From contig NZ_RQEY01000019.1 of the NCBI RefSeq assembly GCF_004770105.1, positions 124,001-188,000 of the forward strand: a DNA stretch of 64,000 bases, read 5' to 3'. The DNA is from Leptospira andrefontaineae (GTDB lineage: Bacteria > Spirochaetota > Leptospiria > Leptospirales > Leptospiraceae). Every line of letters starts with the position of its first letter. Positions within the stretch are counted from its first letter, which is position 1. The position numbers and the translations under genes are program-made. Positions 9,281 through 18,310 of the stretch are shown here, piece by piece. Under the pieces are notes generated by a model. That model saw only the letters and a program-made list of their open reading frames with translations, did not search any database and was not told where the DNA came from.

Positions 9281-9856
9281 TTGCTTGCAAAGAAATTCCG
9301 GATCATTCTTCTATGCATGACTTCGAATAGCCCGATCTCTCAATATGTTTCCAGATTCAAAGCGGAGAAAGGAAAGATCTTATCCTTTCTTTCAGCGTTT
9401 CCTTTTTATGGAGAAGTCTTAAAGAACCATCAATATTATGAAGCGGATAGAATCTCTCGAAACGAATTATCCAAAAAATTGGATTCTCTCAAAGAACCGA
9501 TTCGTAGGATTGAAGAAAATTTCGTCCGAGAAAGAAGAATGGACCTAATCGGTTCCACCGAGGTCTTACTTTCCATCTTAGAAAGACTCAAAAATGAAAT
9601 TATTGGAGCAAGTTACGGCCTAAACGGATTGGGAACTGGATTTAAAGCGACCGAATCTGAGTTGGAAGCTTTGGCAGAGTGGGACTATTCTTTGATCCAT
9701 CATGCTGAGGAATTATCCACAAAAGTAAAATCTCCTGACTTTCCTCCAGAAGTTTCAGTAGACACAGTAAGGAACTGGGTTAGTAGTTTTAGATCCGAAT
9801 TGGATGAATTCGATTCCGCCTTAAAAAGCAGAAAGGATGTCTTCTTAAAACGATAG
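9281..9856 (+). CDS. Hypothetical helical protein
   Basis: I do not recognise this gene. The frame encodes up to 191 mostly helical, charge-rich residues with no signal peptide and no cysteine cluster. A TTG at 9281 follows AAGAGAAG at workable distance. An ATG at 9317 (MTSNSPISQYV) lacks a ribosome site but removes a hydrophobic start (LLAKKFRIILLC); I list the longer form. It precedes the SPFH gene by 58 bp on the same strand. The length and clean reading support a real gene. Confidence 0.6.
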   Translation: MLAKKFRIILLCMTSNSPISQYVSRFKAEKGKILSFLSAFPFYGEVLKNHQYYEADRISRNELSKKLDSLKEPIRRIEENFVRERRMDLIGSTEVLLSILERLKNEIIGASYGLNGLGTGFKATESELEALAEWDYSLIHHAEELSTKVKSPDFPPEVSVDTVRNWVSSFRSELDEFDSALKSRKDVFLKR

Positions 9857-9914
9857 TCTTATTTTTGATTTGCCGAATGTCGAGTAGTGAATAATATATT
9901 TCCAAGGAGTTCTT

Positions 9915-10907
9915 ATGGCATTAATAGACGTAATAAAATACGAAGGAAAACCGGGAGAAATTGTATGGAAGTTTCCCCGTAACGATATCAGTACCTTCGG
10001 ACAGTTGGTAGTGAACGAAAGCCAAGAAGCTATCTTCTTCAAAGAAGGTAAGGCTCTGGATATTTTCGGACCTGGAACTCATACTTTAAAAACAGGTAAC
10101 GTTCCTATCTTAGAAAACTTAGTAAACCTTCCTTTCGGAGGACAAACTCCTTTTACCGCGGAAGTTGTTTATGTAAACAAGGCTCTTATCCAATTAAAGT
10201 GGGGAACTCCTTCACCCATCCAAGTAGAAGATCCTAAATACACGATCACATTGGGAGTGAGAGCAAACGGTTCTTATAATATCAAGATCGTGGACTCCAA
10301 AGCATTCGCAGTGGGAGTAGTCGGTGCAAGAGGAGCTTATTCACAAGACGAGGTGGATAATTTTTTAAGACCGATGATCGTGACTAGGCTAAGCGATTTT
10401 CTGGCAGAAGTTGTTTTAAAATCAGGTGAACCAATCACTCGATTGAACCAACATCTGGAAGAAGCTTCTTCCGCAGGAAAAACAAAGATCCAACCGGACT
10501 TCTCCAAATACGGGATAGAAGTTTTAGATTTTTTTGTTCAATCCATAAACTTCGATCAAAACGATCCGAACTTCCAAAAGATCCAGAAGGTTCTCGCAGA
10601 CAAATTCGAGATCGATGCTCTGGGCGGAATGTACCAACAAAAAAGAATGTTGGATATAGGAGAAGCCGCTGCAAAGAACGAGAGTGGGAACGCAGGTCAA
10701 GGTATGTCCGCTGGTATGGGACTCGGAATGGGAATGAATATGGGCAATATGATGGCCGGAATGGTAGGTCAGAACAATGCCGGTGGGAATTCCAACCAGA
10801 ACGATGCAACAGCAAGACTCACAAAACTAAAGAGTATGTTGGACCAGGGCCTGATTTCTCAGGAAGAATTTGATGCCAAAAAAAAGGACATTCTAAATTC
10901 TATCTAA
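9915..10907 (+). CDS. SPFH-domain protein (YdjI/virion-core-like) with C-terminal SHOCT
   Basis: A 330-residue protein. Residues ~1-235 match the YdjI-type SPFH family, with EIVWKFPRNDISTFGQLVVNESQEA, GPGTHTL and RPMIVTRLSDFL. A Gly/Met/Asn-rich linker follows (~255-295). Residues ~300-330 form a SHOCT motif (LKSMLDQGLISQEEFDAKKKDIL). YdjI-type proteins are known to help localise membrane-stress (Psp-like) responses, and SHOCT is a short oligomerisation element. A clear AAGGAG precedes the ATG. Only 3 bp separate it from thrC. Confidence 0.82.
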   Translation: MALIDVIKYEGKPGEIVWKFPRNDISTFGQLVVNESQEAIFFKEGKALDIFGPGTHTLKTGNVPILENLVNLPFGGQTPFTAEVVYVNKALIQLKWGTPSPIQVEDPKYTITLGVRANGSYNIKIVDSKAFAVGVVGARGAYSQDEVDNFLRPMIVTRLSDFLAEVVLKSGEPITRLNQHLEEASSAGKTKIQPDFSKYGIEVLDFFVQSINFDQNDPNFQKIQKVLADKFEIDALGGMYQQKRMLDIGEAAAKNESGNAGQGMSAGMGLGMGMNMGNMMAGMVGQNNAGGNSNQNDATARLTKLKSMLDQGLISQEEFDAKKKDILNSI

Positions 10908-10910
10908 AGT

Positions 10911-12263
10911 ATGAGCCTTACCTTCACCAAGTTGAAAGCGGAATTCCGCTGTATCAACGATTCTTGCGGAGCAACTTACGATCTGAATGATATCGTATAC
11001 GAATGTCGTAAATGTGGAAGCCTTCTCCAGGTTTCTCATGATATAGGAGCTCTCAAAGAAAAATCAGGTAAGGAATGGAAGGACCTATTCGATTCCAGAT
11101 TGGGTTCGGTAAAATTTCCGAACAGTTCAGGTATCTGGAATAAAAGAGAATGGGTTCTTCCTCATGTAGAAGATTCTGAGATCGTAAGTTCAGGCGAAGG
11201 TCTTTCTCATCTATTTAATTCGGAAAGACTCACAAAACATTTTGGCTTAGGCGGCCTCTGGATTAAACAATGTGGGATCTCCCACACGGGTTCTTTTAAG
11301 GACCTGGGCATGACAGTCCTTCTCTCCCAAGTAAAACATATGTTGAATAAGGGAGCAAAGATCAGAGCGGTTGCATGTGCAAGTTCCGGAGATACTTCTG
11401 CTGCTTTAGCTTCTTACGCTGCTAAGGCTGGAATACCTGCGATCATTTTCCTTCCTGCCGGAAAAGTTTCCCAAGCACAATTGATACAACCAGTTTCTAA
11501 TGGTGCAAAAGTAATCGCACTCGAAACAGACTTTGATGGTTGTATGAAGATTGTTAAAGAAGTTACCAAAGAAGCCGGCATCTATCTTGCTAACTCGATG
11601 AACAGCCTTCGTATCGAAGGCCAGAAAACGATCGCACCTGAGATCGTCCAACAGTTGGAATGGAAAGTCCCTGACTGGGTCATCATCCCCGGTGGAAATT
11701 TAGGAAACGTTTCCGCTCTCGGAGCAGGTTTCGAGATGGCAAAAGAATTGGGACTGATCGATAAACTTCCTAGGATCGTTTTGGCTCAGGCGGAAAATGC
11801 AAATCCACTCTATCTTTCTTATCTGAAAAATTTCGAAGAGTTCAGCCCTGTGGATGCGAAACCTACTCTTGCTTCTGCAATACAGATCGGAAACCCTGTA
11901 TCTGTCCAAAAGGCAATTCGTACATTAAAAAAATTCAATGGGATAGTGGAGCAGGCAAGCGAAGCCGAACTTTCGGAAGCTTCTGCCAAAACCGATCTAT
12001 TCGGATTGTATAATGACCCTCATACCGGAGTGGCACTTGCCGCTTTATACAAACTTATGGGCAAAGGGACCATTGCAAAAGGTGATCAGGTGGTCGTAAT
12101 CTCCACTGCTCATGGTTTAAAATTCACCGAATTTAAACTCAAATTCCACGAGGGGAAAATCCCGGGAACCGACCAGAAATTGGTTAACGTTATTCGGTCC
12201 TGTAAGCCTGAAGTAGGAGCCGTGATGGACGAAATCAGCGGTTTTCTACAAATGAAAGGTTAA
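10911..12263 (+). CDS. thrC: Threonine synthase
   Basis: A 450-residue PLP enzyme that converts O-phospho-L-homoserine to threonine. The fold-type II lysine is in SHTGSFKDLG (Lys130). The ASSGDTSAALASYAAKAGIPA segment and PGGNLGN phosphate loop follow. An N-terminal zinc ribbon has Cys14, Cys19, Cys32 and Cys35, as in many archaeal-type threonine synthases. The gene starts 3 bp after the SPFH gene, so translation is probably coupled although the functions are unrelated. Confidence 0.92.
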   Translation: MSLTFTKLKAEFRCINDSCGATYDLNDIVYECRKCGSLLQVSHDIGALKEKSGKEWKDLFDSRLGSVKFPNSSGIWNKREWVLPHVEDSEIVSSGEGLSHLFNSERLTKHFGLGGLWIKQCGISHTGSFKDLGMTVLLSQVKHMLNKGAKIRAVACASSGDTSAALASYAAKAGIPAIIFLPAGKVSQAQLIQPVSNGAKVIALETDFDGCMKIVKEVTKEAGIYLANSMNSLRIEGQKTIAPEIVQQLEWKVPDWVIIPGGNLGNVSALGAGFEMAKELGLIDKLPRIVLAQAENANPLYLSYLKNFEEFSPVDAKPTLASAIQIGNPVSVQKAIRTLKKFNGIVEQASEAELSEASAKTDLFGLYNDPHTGVALAALYKLMGKGTIAKGDQVVVISTAHGLKFTEFKLKFHEGKIPGTDQKLVNVIRSCKPEVGAVMDEISGFLQMKG

Positions 12264-12362
12264 AATTTTTCATTCCCCACTGGAAATTCCCGTTCTTTTT
12301 TCCTGGGCGTTTTTCGTTTTTTTCTCGTAAGCCCGCCGGGGTCCATATAATCGAGAATCCAA

Positions 12363-13097
12363 ATGTACGAGGGAATCGAGGAACTTCCTCAGGAATTCCT
12401 CTTCGAGGTCGAGACGGCCGTAAAAAAAGAAGAGCCAATTTCTATCATTACCTACGTCCTGAGTACCCGGGGCGAAAATAAGCTCAAACATATCATCCAA
12501 ACCGTCCTTTCTAAATACAAAAGAGAGGATCTGACCGAACTTATATTTACCTCTGCAAAAGAGCTGATCGTAAATGCAACCAAAGCAGCAATTAAACGGG
12601 TTCTATTTAAGGAACTAGGTTTGAATATCGCTGACCCTTCCCAGTACGATTTAGGGATGGAGTCTTTTAAGGAAAATTTGGTCAGTAGAAAGTTTCCATA
12701 CTATCGTAGGAAAATGAAAGAGCATGGTCTATTTGTAAAAGTTACTCTCAGCTTCAGTTCGGACCGGATCATTCTATTCGTACAAAATAATTTCACTCTC
12801 GCAGTTCGCGAAGAGAAACGGATAAGAGAGAAGTTTGTTCATTCTAAAGAATTTGACAATCTATTCGAATACTATATGAAATACGGTGATACCACAGAAG
12901 GTGCAGGTATGGGTATCACAATGGTGGAAATCCTGGTAGCCCAAAGCGGCTATGACCGCCATTTGTTTACGATCTATAGTCGCCAGGCGGAGAATAGAAC
13001 AGTTGCCCGAGTCGAAATTCCCTTGGATCAGAATTATGTGCCCAGAAGGCAAAGATACCAAAAATGGTTACAAGAAAAGGCTAGCGGCTTAACATGA
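12363..13097 (+). CDS. Atypical GHKL (histidine-kinase-like) ATPase-domain protein
   Basis: A 244-residue soluble protein built round a GHKL ATP-binding fold. An N-box-like helix SAKELIVNATKAAIKRVLF lies at residues ~60-80 and a glycine lid DTTEGAGMGITMVEIL near residue 180. No HisKA dimerisation helix, receiver or sensor domain is present, and the usual DxGxG box is replaced by FVQNNFTL. It could be a serine kinase/anti-sigma type regulator or a degenerate ATP sensor. It is followed 38 bp later by a tail-anchored protein on the same strand. The fold is supported by motifs; the role is open. Confidence 0.6.
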   Translation: MYEGIEELPQEFLFEVETAVKKEEPISIITYVLSTRGENKLKHIIQTVLSKYKREDLTELIFTSAKELIVNATKAAIKRVLFKELGLNIADPSQYDLGMESFKENLVSRKFPYYRRKMKEHGLFVKVTLSFSSDRIILFVQNNFTLAVREEKRIREKFVHSKEFDNLFEYYMKYGDTTEGAGMGITMVEILVAQSGYDRHLFTIYSRQAENRTVARVEIPLDQNYVPRRQRYQKWLQEKASGLT

Positions 13098-13135
13098 CCT
13101 AAAGTTCTCCTTACTACAGTTAGGTCTTTAGCAAT

Positions 13136-14221
13136 ATGGAACAGAATCCTCAGACAAGTAAACTCCAAGAACAGGCAAATCAAATGAACCTGGCCTTGGA
13201 ATCCGTTCATACCGAAGAACAAGCGATCGAACTTATCCAAGGAAAAATCAAAGACGCTTATCTTTTAAAATTAAGGATCGATGTTGAGAACAAAGCAGGC
13301 GTAGTTTTAGGATTACTGTCCAGATACAAAAACGAATTTTTAGAATTATACTCCTTATTCTCCAACTCATCTGTGATTCGAAAGATCAGAACTTTCGAGG
13401 ACTTCGGTCAGATCTCTCACGATATTGCAGAAGCCGCTAGACAAGAAGCTCCAGATCCGGGTTTATCCGACGCAGTAGCAAGAATTCTGCATACTAAATT
13501 AACAAAACAAATATTAGAACAATATTATCCTATGTGGGATCGTAATGATACCGCAGCTTTAGTCAACATGCTGGAGAACCAGATCAAAACTAGTATGAAG
13601 ATCAATATGATCCGCGTCCAAGCAGACGTGGAATATGTATCTAGTTTGAAATGTAGAGGTAAAAGTTTTTTTGCAGGTATTATCCAATCCATTCCTAAAC
13701 CACCTGAAGAACCTGCGGAAGGTGCTGCCCCTATAGAGAATTTAGATCCGGAAAAAGCAGCTGTCATGCGCCAGATCGAAACCATTCGAAAAGGTTTCGG
13801 AAGAGTTGTGTTAGCTAAGACAATTCTTTCTCCAGTAAACGGAATCGACTTCGACGATTTGAACGAAGGAGACAAGATCCTATTACAACTTCCTTCCGTT
13901 TCTCCTGAAGAAAAGGCTTTGGCTAAAACTTTAGGTGCAATGGATAAAGACGGAAACGTAAAACCAGTGATCGGTTCTTTCGTAGCAATCGCTTCCGGTA
14001 AAAATGAATATCATATTTTTGCAAAAGGTCCTGCAGGAGTTCTTTTACAAGCATTCGAAGAAAGACCAGTTCGTTTAGCTAGACCTAAAACTGCTGCGAA
14101 TGCTCCTCGTCCAGCGGGAATGGGTTCAAAACAATCCGAAGGAAGTAACACTCTCAACTATGCGATCTTAGTTGGAGTTGTGCTATTAGTCGGATTGCTT
14201 GCGTTTATTCTGCTGAAATAA
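13136..14221 (+). CDS. Tail-anchored hypothetical protein
   Basis: I do not recognise a family in this 361-residue protein. The N-terminal ~170 residues are helical. A Pro-rich link (PKPPEEPAEGAAP) leads to a central segment, ILSPVNGIDFDDLNEGDKILLQL and then VKPVIGSFVAIAS, that reads like a small beta-rich domain. A Pro/Ala/Arg-rich linker then leads to one C-terminal membrane helix (last ~22 residues) ending at LLK. It has no signal peptide, so the bulk should face the cytoplasm. It lies behind the GHKL gene and converges on leuS with 6 bp between stops. Confidence 0.7.
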   Translation: MEQNPQTSKLQEQANQMNLALESVHTEEQAIELIQGKIKDAYLLKLRIDVENKAGVVLGLLSRYKNEFLELYSLFSNSSVIRKIRTFEDFGQISHDIAEAARQEAPDPGLSDAVARILHTKLTKQILEQYYPMWDRNDTAALVNMLENQIKTSMKINMIRVQADVEYVSSLKCRGKSFFAGIIQSIPKPPEEPAEGAAPIENLDPEKAAVMRQIETIRKGFGRVVLAKTILSPVNGIDFDDLNEGDKILLQLPSVSPEEKALAKTLGAMDKDGNVKPVIGSFVAIASGKNEYHIFAKGPAGVLLQAFEERPVRLARPKTAANAPRPAGMGSKQSEGSNTLNYAILVGVVLLVGLLAFILLK

Positions 14222-14227
14222 GAACGT

Positions 14228-16816
14228 CTACCCGACTACTAGATTCACCAGTTTTCCAGGAACATAGATCTCTTTACGGATCTGTTTTCCATCTAAGAAG
14301 ATCTGCACCTTATCCAAGGATTTTGCGATCTTAATCGCTTCGTCCCCTGCAATCTCTTTTGCAGCTTTGAATTCTGCTCTTAATTTTCCGTTTACCTGGA
14401 CCACGATCAAGATCTCGTCGTCAGTTAGATACTTTTCCTCATAACCTGGAAAACCTTGGTAGGTTAAAGAATCAGACTTTCCTGCTAAGGACCAAAGTTC
14501 TTCAGCCAGGTGAGGAGCAAATGGAGCAATTAAAAGTAAGAACGGCTCTAGGATCTTGCGAGGTCTGCGTTGGCTTGGAGTTAACTCATTCACAAAGATC
14601 ATCAATTGAGAAATAGCGGTGTTGAATGAGAAATTATTAATATCATCATCCACTTTTTTGATAGTTCTATGAAGTATCTTTAATTCGTCCTCATTCGGTT
14701 CAATATCTTCCAAACGGAAAGATTCTTCTGCGCCTGAATGATATAATCTCCAAACACGATTTAAGAAACGGAACACACCTTCGACACCCCTAGTGCTCCA
14801 AGGTTTCACCATTTCGAATGGTCCCATGAACATTTCAAAAAGACGTAAACTATCTGCTCCGAAATTCGTAACCACTTCGTCCGGATTGATCACGTTTCCT
14901 AATGATTTGGACATTTTTCTTTTGTCCTCACCTAAGATCAAACCTTGGTGAACCAATTTTTTGAAAGGCTCAGGAGTAGTTACATAACCTAAATCGAATA
15001 ATACCTTATGCCAAAAACGTGAATAGAGTAAGTGAAGAACTGCATGTTCCGCTCCACCCACGTAAAGATCCACTGGCATCCATGCTTTTTCTAAATTTGA
15101 ATCTACAAACTTGTCCGGGTTTTCAGGATCTATATAACGTAGATAATACCAACAAGAACCGGCCCACTGAGGCATAGTATTTGTTTCTCTGGTCCCGATC
15201 TCACCTGTTTCAGGATCCTTATACTTCAACCAATCTCCTGCTAAAGCAAGAGGAGATTCCCCAGTTCCAGAAGGTTTAAATTCAGATAAATTAGGAAGTT
15301 CTAATGGAAGTTCGGACTCAGGAATTGCCTTTGTAACTCCGGAAGGATAATGAACTAAAGGAATAGGTTCTCCCCAATATCTTTGGCGTGCAAACAGCCA
15401 ATCTCTTAACTTGAATTGGGTTTTTCTTCTGCCGATCCCTTTTTTCTCCGCCCAATCAGCGGTTTTAGAGAATGCTTCCTTATATTTCAGACCATTAATG
15501 GAAACTTCGGAAGAAGAAGAATTAATACATACTGATTCTTTGGAATCGAAAGCGCCTTGGGATAGATCCCCTTCGATTACAGGTAGGATATCCAACCCGA
15601 AAGCTTTCGCAAACTCATAGTCTCGCTGGTCATGAGCAGGCACTGCCATGATAGCGCCTGTTCCATATCCATATAAAACATAATCACCGATCCACACTGG
15701 GATTTTTTTAGAAGGATCCGCAGGATTTAGAACATAAGCTCCTGTAAATACACCAGACTTCTCTTTAGAAAGTTCAGTTCGGTCCAGATCACTCTTTAAA
15801 GCGGAAATCTTTTTGTATTCCTGCACCTTCTCCCATTGTTCTTTGGTAGTGATTGAATCCACCAAAGGATGTTCCGGAGCAAGCACCATATAACTTACCC
15901 CAAATACGGTATCAGGACGAGTAGTATACACCTTGATCCCGTTTTGTGGAGAAGAACTATCAAAAGGAAATATAAGTTCTAAACCTTCACTCTTTCCGAT
16001 CCAGTTCTTCTGCATTTCAAGAGTAGAACCTGGCCAAGAAACTAAAGATAGATCCTCCAACAGTCTTTCCGCATATGCAGTGATACGCATCATATACTGC
16101 CTCATAGGTTTACGAACTACCTCGTAACCTTTTCCAACCCATTCTTCTACTTCTTCGTTTGCGAGAACCGTTCCTAGACCAGGGCACCAGTTTACCGGAA
16201 TTTCTGCCTGATATACTAAACGAAATCCGGAGAGAATGGTTTCTTTCTTTGCGTTTGAAAATTCTTTCCAATCTTTTCCGGAGAAGGTTTCGAGGTCCTC
16301 AAAGCCTTCTGAGCCCTTAGATTCAAACTTTTGCACCAATTCGGAGATTGGTTTAGCTTTAGAAGCCTGGAAATCATACCAGGAATCGTATAATTTCAGG
16401 AAGATCCATTGGGTGAATTTGTAATATTTCGGGTCTGTAGTGGAAATTTCCCTGTCCCAATCATAGGAAAGGCCGATCAATTTGATCTGCCTTCTGAAAT
16501 TGTCCACATTCTGCTTTGTAGTGATAGCTGGATGGATCCCGGTCTGCATCGCGTATCTTTCCGCAGGAAGACCGAACGCATCCCAACCCATGGGATGCAA
16601 AACTTCAAAGCCTTTCATTCTCTTGTAACGAGAAATAATGTCTGTAGCGGTATAACCTTCAGGGTGACCAACATGCAATCCCGCACCCGAGGGATAAGGA
16701 AACATATCTAAACAATAGAACTTTGGTTTAGAAGAGCGTAGATCCGTTCGAAAGGAAGAATTCTTTTCCCAATAATCTTGCCATTTTGATTCAATTTTCC
16801 GAAACGGATAGTCCAT
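14228..16816 (-). CDS. leuS: Leucyl-tRNA synthetase
   Basis: An 862-residue class I synthetase that charges tRNA-Leu. The HIGH motif appears as HVGH near residue 48 and KMSKS near residue 635. The CP1 editing domain is intact (TRPDTVFG, and MAVPAHDQRDYEFA with the editing aspartate). The C-terminal anticodon-binding and beta regions are present, and the length matches bacterial LeuRS. The start has GGAGG upstream. A perfect TATAAT lies at 16876-16881 on this strand, but I see no convincing -35. Single gene, no operon partner. Confidence 0.97.
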   Translation of the reverse strand: MDYPFRKIESKWQDYWEKNSSFRTDLRSSKPKFYCLDMFPYPSGAGLHVGHPEGYTATDIISRYKRMKGFEVLHPMGWDAFGLPAERYAMQTGIHPAITTKQNVDNFRRQIKLIGLSYDWDREISTTDPKYYKFTQWIFLKLYDSWYDFQASKAKPISELVQKFESKGSEGFEDLETFSGKDWKEFSNAKKETILSGFRLVYQAEIPVNWCPGLGTVLANEEVEEWVGKGYEVVRKPMRQYMMRITAYAERLLEDLSLVSWPGSTLEMQKNWIGKSEGLELIFPFDSSSPQNGIKVYTTRPDTVFGVSYMVLAPEHPLVDSITTKEQWEKVQEYKKISALKSDLDRTELSKEKSGVFTGAYVLNPADPSKKIPVWIGDYVLYGYGTGAIMAVPAHDQRDYEFAKAFGLDILPVIEGDLSQGAFDSKESVCINSSSSEVSINGLKYKEAFSKTADWAEKKGIGRRKTQFKLRDWLFARQRYWGEPIPLVHYPSGVTKAIPESELPLELPNLSEFKPSGTGESPLALAGDWLKYKDPETGEIGTRETNTMPQWAGSCWYYLRYIDPENPDKFVDSNLEKAWMPVDLYVGGAEHAVLHLLYSRFWHKVLFDLGYVTTPEPFKKLVHQGLILGEDKRKMSKSLGNVINPDEVVTNFGADSLRLFEMFMGPFEMVKPWSTRGVEGVFRFLNRVWRLYHSGAEESFRLEDIEPNEDELKILHRTIKKVDDDINNFSFNTAISQLMIFVNELTPSQRRPRKILEPFLLLIAPFAPHLAEELWSLAGKSDSLTYQGFPGYEEKYLTDDEILIVVQVNGKLRAEFKAAKEIAGDEAIKIAKSLDKVQIFLDGKQIRKEIYVPGKLVNLVVG

Positions 16817-17008
16817 ACCGTGAAGTTTTTTCCTCCGGCCTAGAATCCAATTCTTTTTTGCTATACTGGAAGGTGATTATAGAGCTGAAAATCTTCAATG
16901 AGAGAGGTTTCCTTCCTTTTAGGAAGAAAAAAGGCATTATAAATTGTTACTAGAAGAAGTGTTTCTAAATTCTCGGGAACCAAAGACATCAATTCGGGTC
17001 CGAAATGA

Positions 17009-17035
17009 AGAAAGCCGGAGGGAAACCGGCTTTCT
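17009..17035 (-). terminator. Terminator-like hairpin after the zinc-ribbon gene
   Basis: AGAAAGCCGG (17009-17018) and CCGGCTTTCT (17026-17035) form a 10-bp perfect stem with a 7-nt loop, 64 bp past the stop of the minus-strand gene at 17099. The downstream minus-strand sequence TTCATTTC is only moderately T-rich, so termination is likely but not certain. Confidence 0.6.
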
Positions 17036-17098
17036 CTGGGAGTGAAATTCTAAGCTCTTGCTTAGAAAACGGACAAAGATATTGGATGAGATTCTGAC

Positions 17099-17287
17099 TT
17101 ATTTACGTACTGAGTCAATAACCTTGATAAGTCGACGAAATGTTAAGTTCAAACAATCTCGACAGAGGTCGTACTGAAAGAGATTCGGTGTTTCTTTACC
17201 GCATCCTTTACATGTATATTGCTTACTTTGCGCTTGTGTAAGTTCCGCTTCTTCTTCGTTCAAATCCGTCACTGCTAATAATTGCAT
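17099..17287 (-). CDS. Small zinc-ribbon protein
   Basis: A 62-residue protein starting MQLLAVTDLNEEE, chosen because GGGAG lies seven bases before this ATG (an in-frame ATG 21 bp upstream lacks a site). It carries two CxxC pairs, CKGCG and CRDCL, separated by ~17 residues: a complete zinc-ribbon knuckle. The C-terminal helix is basic (FRRLIKVIDSVRK). Proteins like this commonly bind nucleic acid or another protein, but I cannot name a family. It has a strong promoter of its own (17394-17422) and a ~100-nt leader. Confidence 0.75.
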   Translation of the reverse strand: MQLLAVTDLNEEEAELTQAQSKQYTCKGCGKETPNLFQYDLCRDCLNLTFRRLIKVIDSVRK

Positions 17288-17393
17288 TTTGCTCCCAGAA
17301 AATTCCATCGAATGTCTTTTTATTTACGGAGTGTAAATAAGTCCGAAGATTGATTCTTGCTTTCGGAACTTCTCTCCGTACGTCGAGAGTTAC

Positions 17394-17422
17394 TTTATAA
17401 AATCGGCTCACTCTAGAGTCAA
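17394..17422 (-). promoter_or_regulatory. Strong sigma-70 promoter for the zinc-ribbon gene
   Basis: On the minus strand TTGACT (17417-17422) and TATAAA (17394-17399) are exactly 17 bp apart, with a T-rich tract immediately upstream. The predicted start is near 17387, giving a leader of roughly 100 nt before the ATG at 17287. Confidence 0.65.
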
Positions 17423-17457
17423 AAAAAATTAGGTTGGAAGTTTGTGAAAATGACTGC

Positions 17458-17477
17458 AATTTTTTTTAAAAAAAATT
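17458..17477. repeat. A/T palindrome in the 303-bp gap before the ABC transporter
   Basis: AA-T8-A8-TT is a 20-bp perfect palindrome between the minus-strand zinc-ribbon promoter and the plus-strand ABC genes. T-tract/A-tract junctions of this length bend DNA and could act as an upstream element or as a U-rich stop for transcripts on either strand. Apart from this palindrome and the 17394-17422 promoter I see no gene in 17288-17590. Confidence 0.4.
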
Positions 17478-17590
17478 CTAAGCGCGGTTTTATTTGGAAT
17501 AGATTTTCAAGTGTGGTTTTTTTTAGGTAAAAATAAATTTCCTGTCAAGTGCCGAGTTTAGGTCAGTCAAAACGAAAGGAAGGTGATCAG

Positions 17591-18310
17591 TTGTTATCAA
17601 TATCAGGATTAAACAAGTCTTACACAGTTGCAGACCAAACATTTAATGTATTAAAAGATGTTTCATTCCAAGTAAAGTCTGGAGAATTCGTTGCAGTGAT
17701 CGGTCCTTCCGGTTCAGGCAAGTCAACATTACTAGCTGTTTCAGCTGGATTAGATAAAGCTGATTCAGGGACAGTACTTTTGGATGGAATCTCCCTATTT
17801 GATAAGTCAGAAGACGAATTAGCAAAGATCAGAGGAGAACAATTAGGATTTGTATTCCAGAATTTTCAATTGATCAAGACGTTAAACGCCTTAGAGAATG
17901 TATCTCTTCCTCTTGCTTTGACAACAAACCTTTCAGAAAAAGTGATACATGAAAAAGCTATGTATTGGTTGGAGAAAGTTGGTATTGCTCATAGAGCACA
18001 TAACTTTCCAAGCCAACTTTCGGGCGGAGAAGAACAAAGAGTGGCAATCGCTCGCTCATTTATACATGAGCCTAAACTTCTTTTTGCGGATGAACCTACT
18101 GCAAACTTAGATAAGAAGAATGGTGAGAATATCATGTCTCTTCTAAAACAACTGAATAGAGATCGTAAGTCCACTTTGTTAGTTGTTACTCATGATCCAA
18201 AGGTTGCTTCTATGGCAGATAGGATATTAGAAATGAGAGATGGAGTTATTTTAAGCGGTGCAAAGCCCAAAACAACTGCAAAGAAGACTACATCTAGGAA
18301 GAAAAAATGA
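17591..18310 (+). CDS. ABC transporter ATP-binding protein (LolD/YbbA-like)
   Basis: A 239-residue ATPase. Walker A is GPSGSGKST, the signature is LSGGEEQRVAIARS, Walker B is LLFADEPTANLD, and the H-loop is VVTHD. It belongs to the LolD/MacB/YbbA branch that partners FtsX-type permeases. I place the start at TTG 17591 because AGGAAGGTGATC (17577-17588), almost the full anti-Shine-Dalgarno complement, sits directly before it. An in-frame GTG at 17549 has no such site. The C-terminal tail is Lys-rich. The stop overlaps the permease start as ATGA, so the two are coupled. Confidence 0.9.
   Translation: MLSISGLNKSYTVADQTFNVLKDVSFQVKSGEFVAVIGPSGSGKSTLLAVSAGLDKADSGTVLLDGISLFDKSEDELAKIRGEQLGFVFQNFQLIKTLNALENVSLPLALTTNLSEKVIHEKAMYWLEKVGIAHRAHNFPSQLSGGEEQRVAIARSFIHEPKLLFADEPTANLDKKNGENIMSLLKQLNRDRKSTLLVVTHDPKVASMADRILEMRDGVILSGAKPKTTAKKTTSRKKK

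Noticed and set aside
17458..17477. Intrinsic terminator made by T8A8
   Set aside because: Stem has only A-U pairs and no loop, and it lies upstream of both flanking genes. It is more likely a bent-DNA element.
17549..17590. GTG 17549 as start of the ABC ATPase
   Set aside because: No Shine-Dalgarno upstream and an N-terminus unlike the family; TTG 17591 has a near-perfect site.
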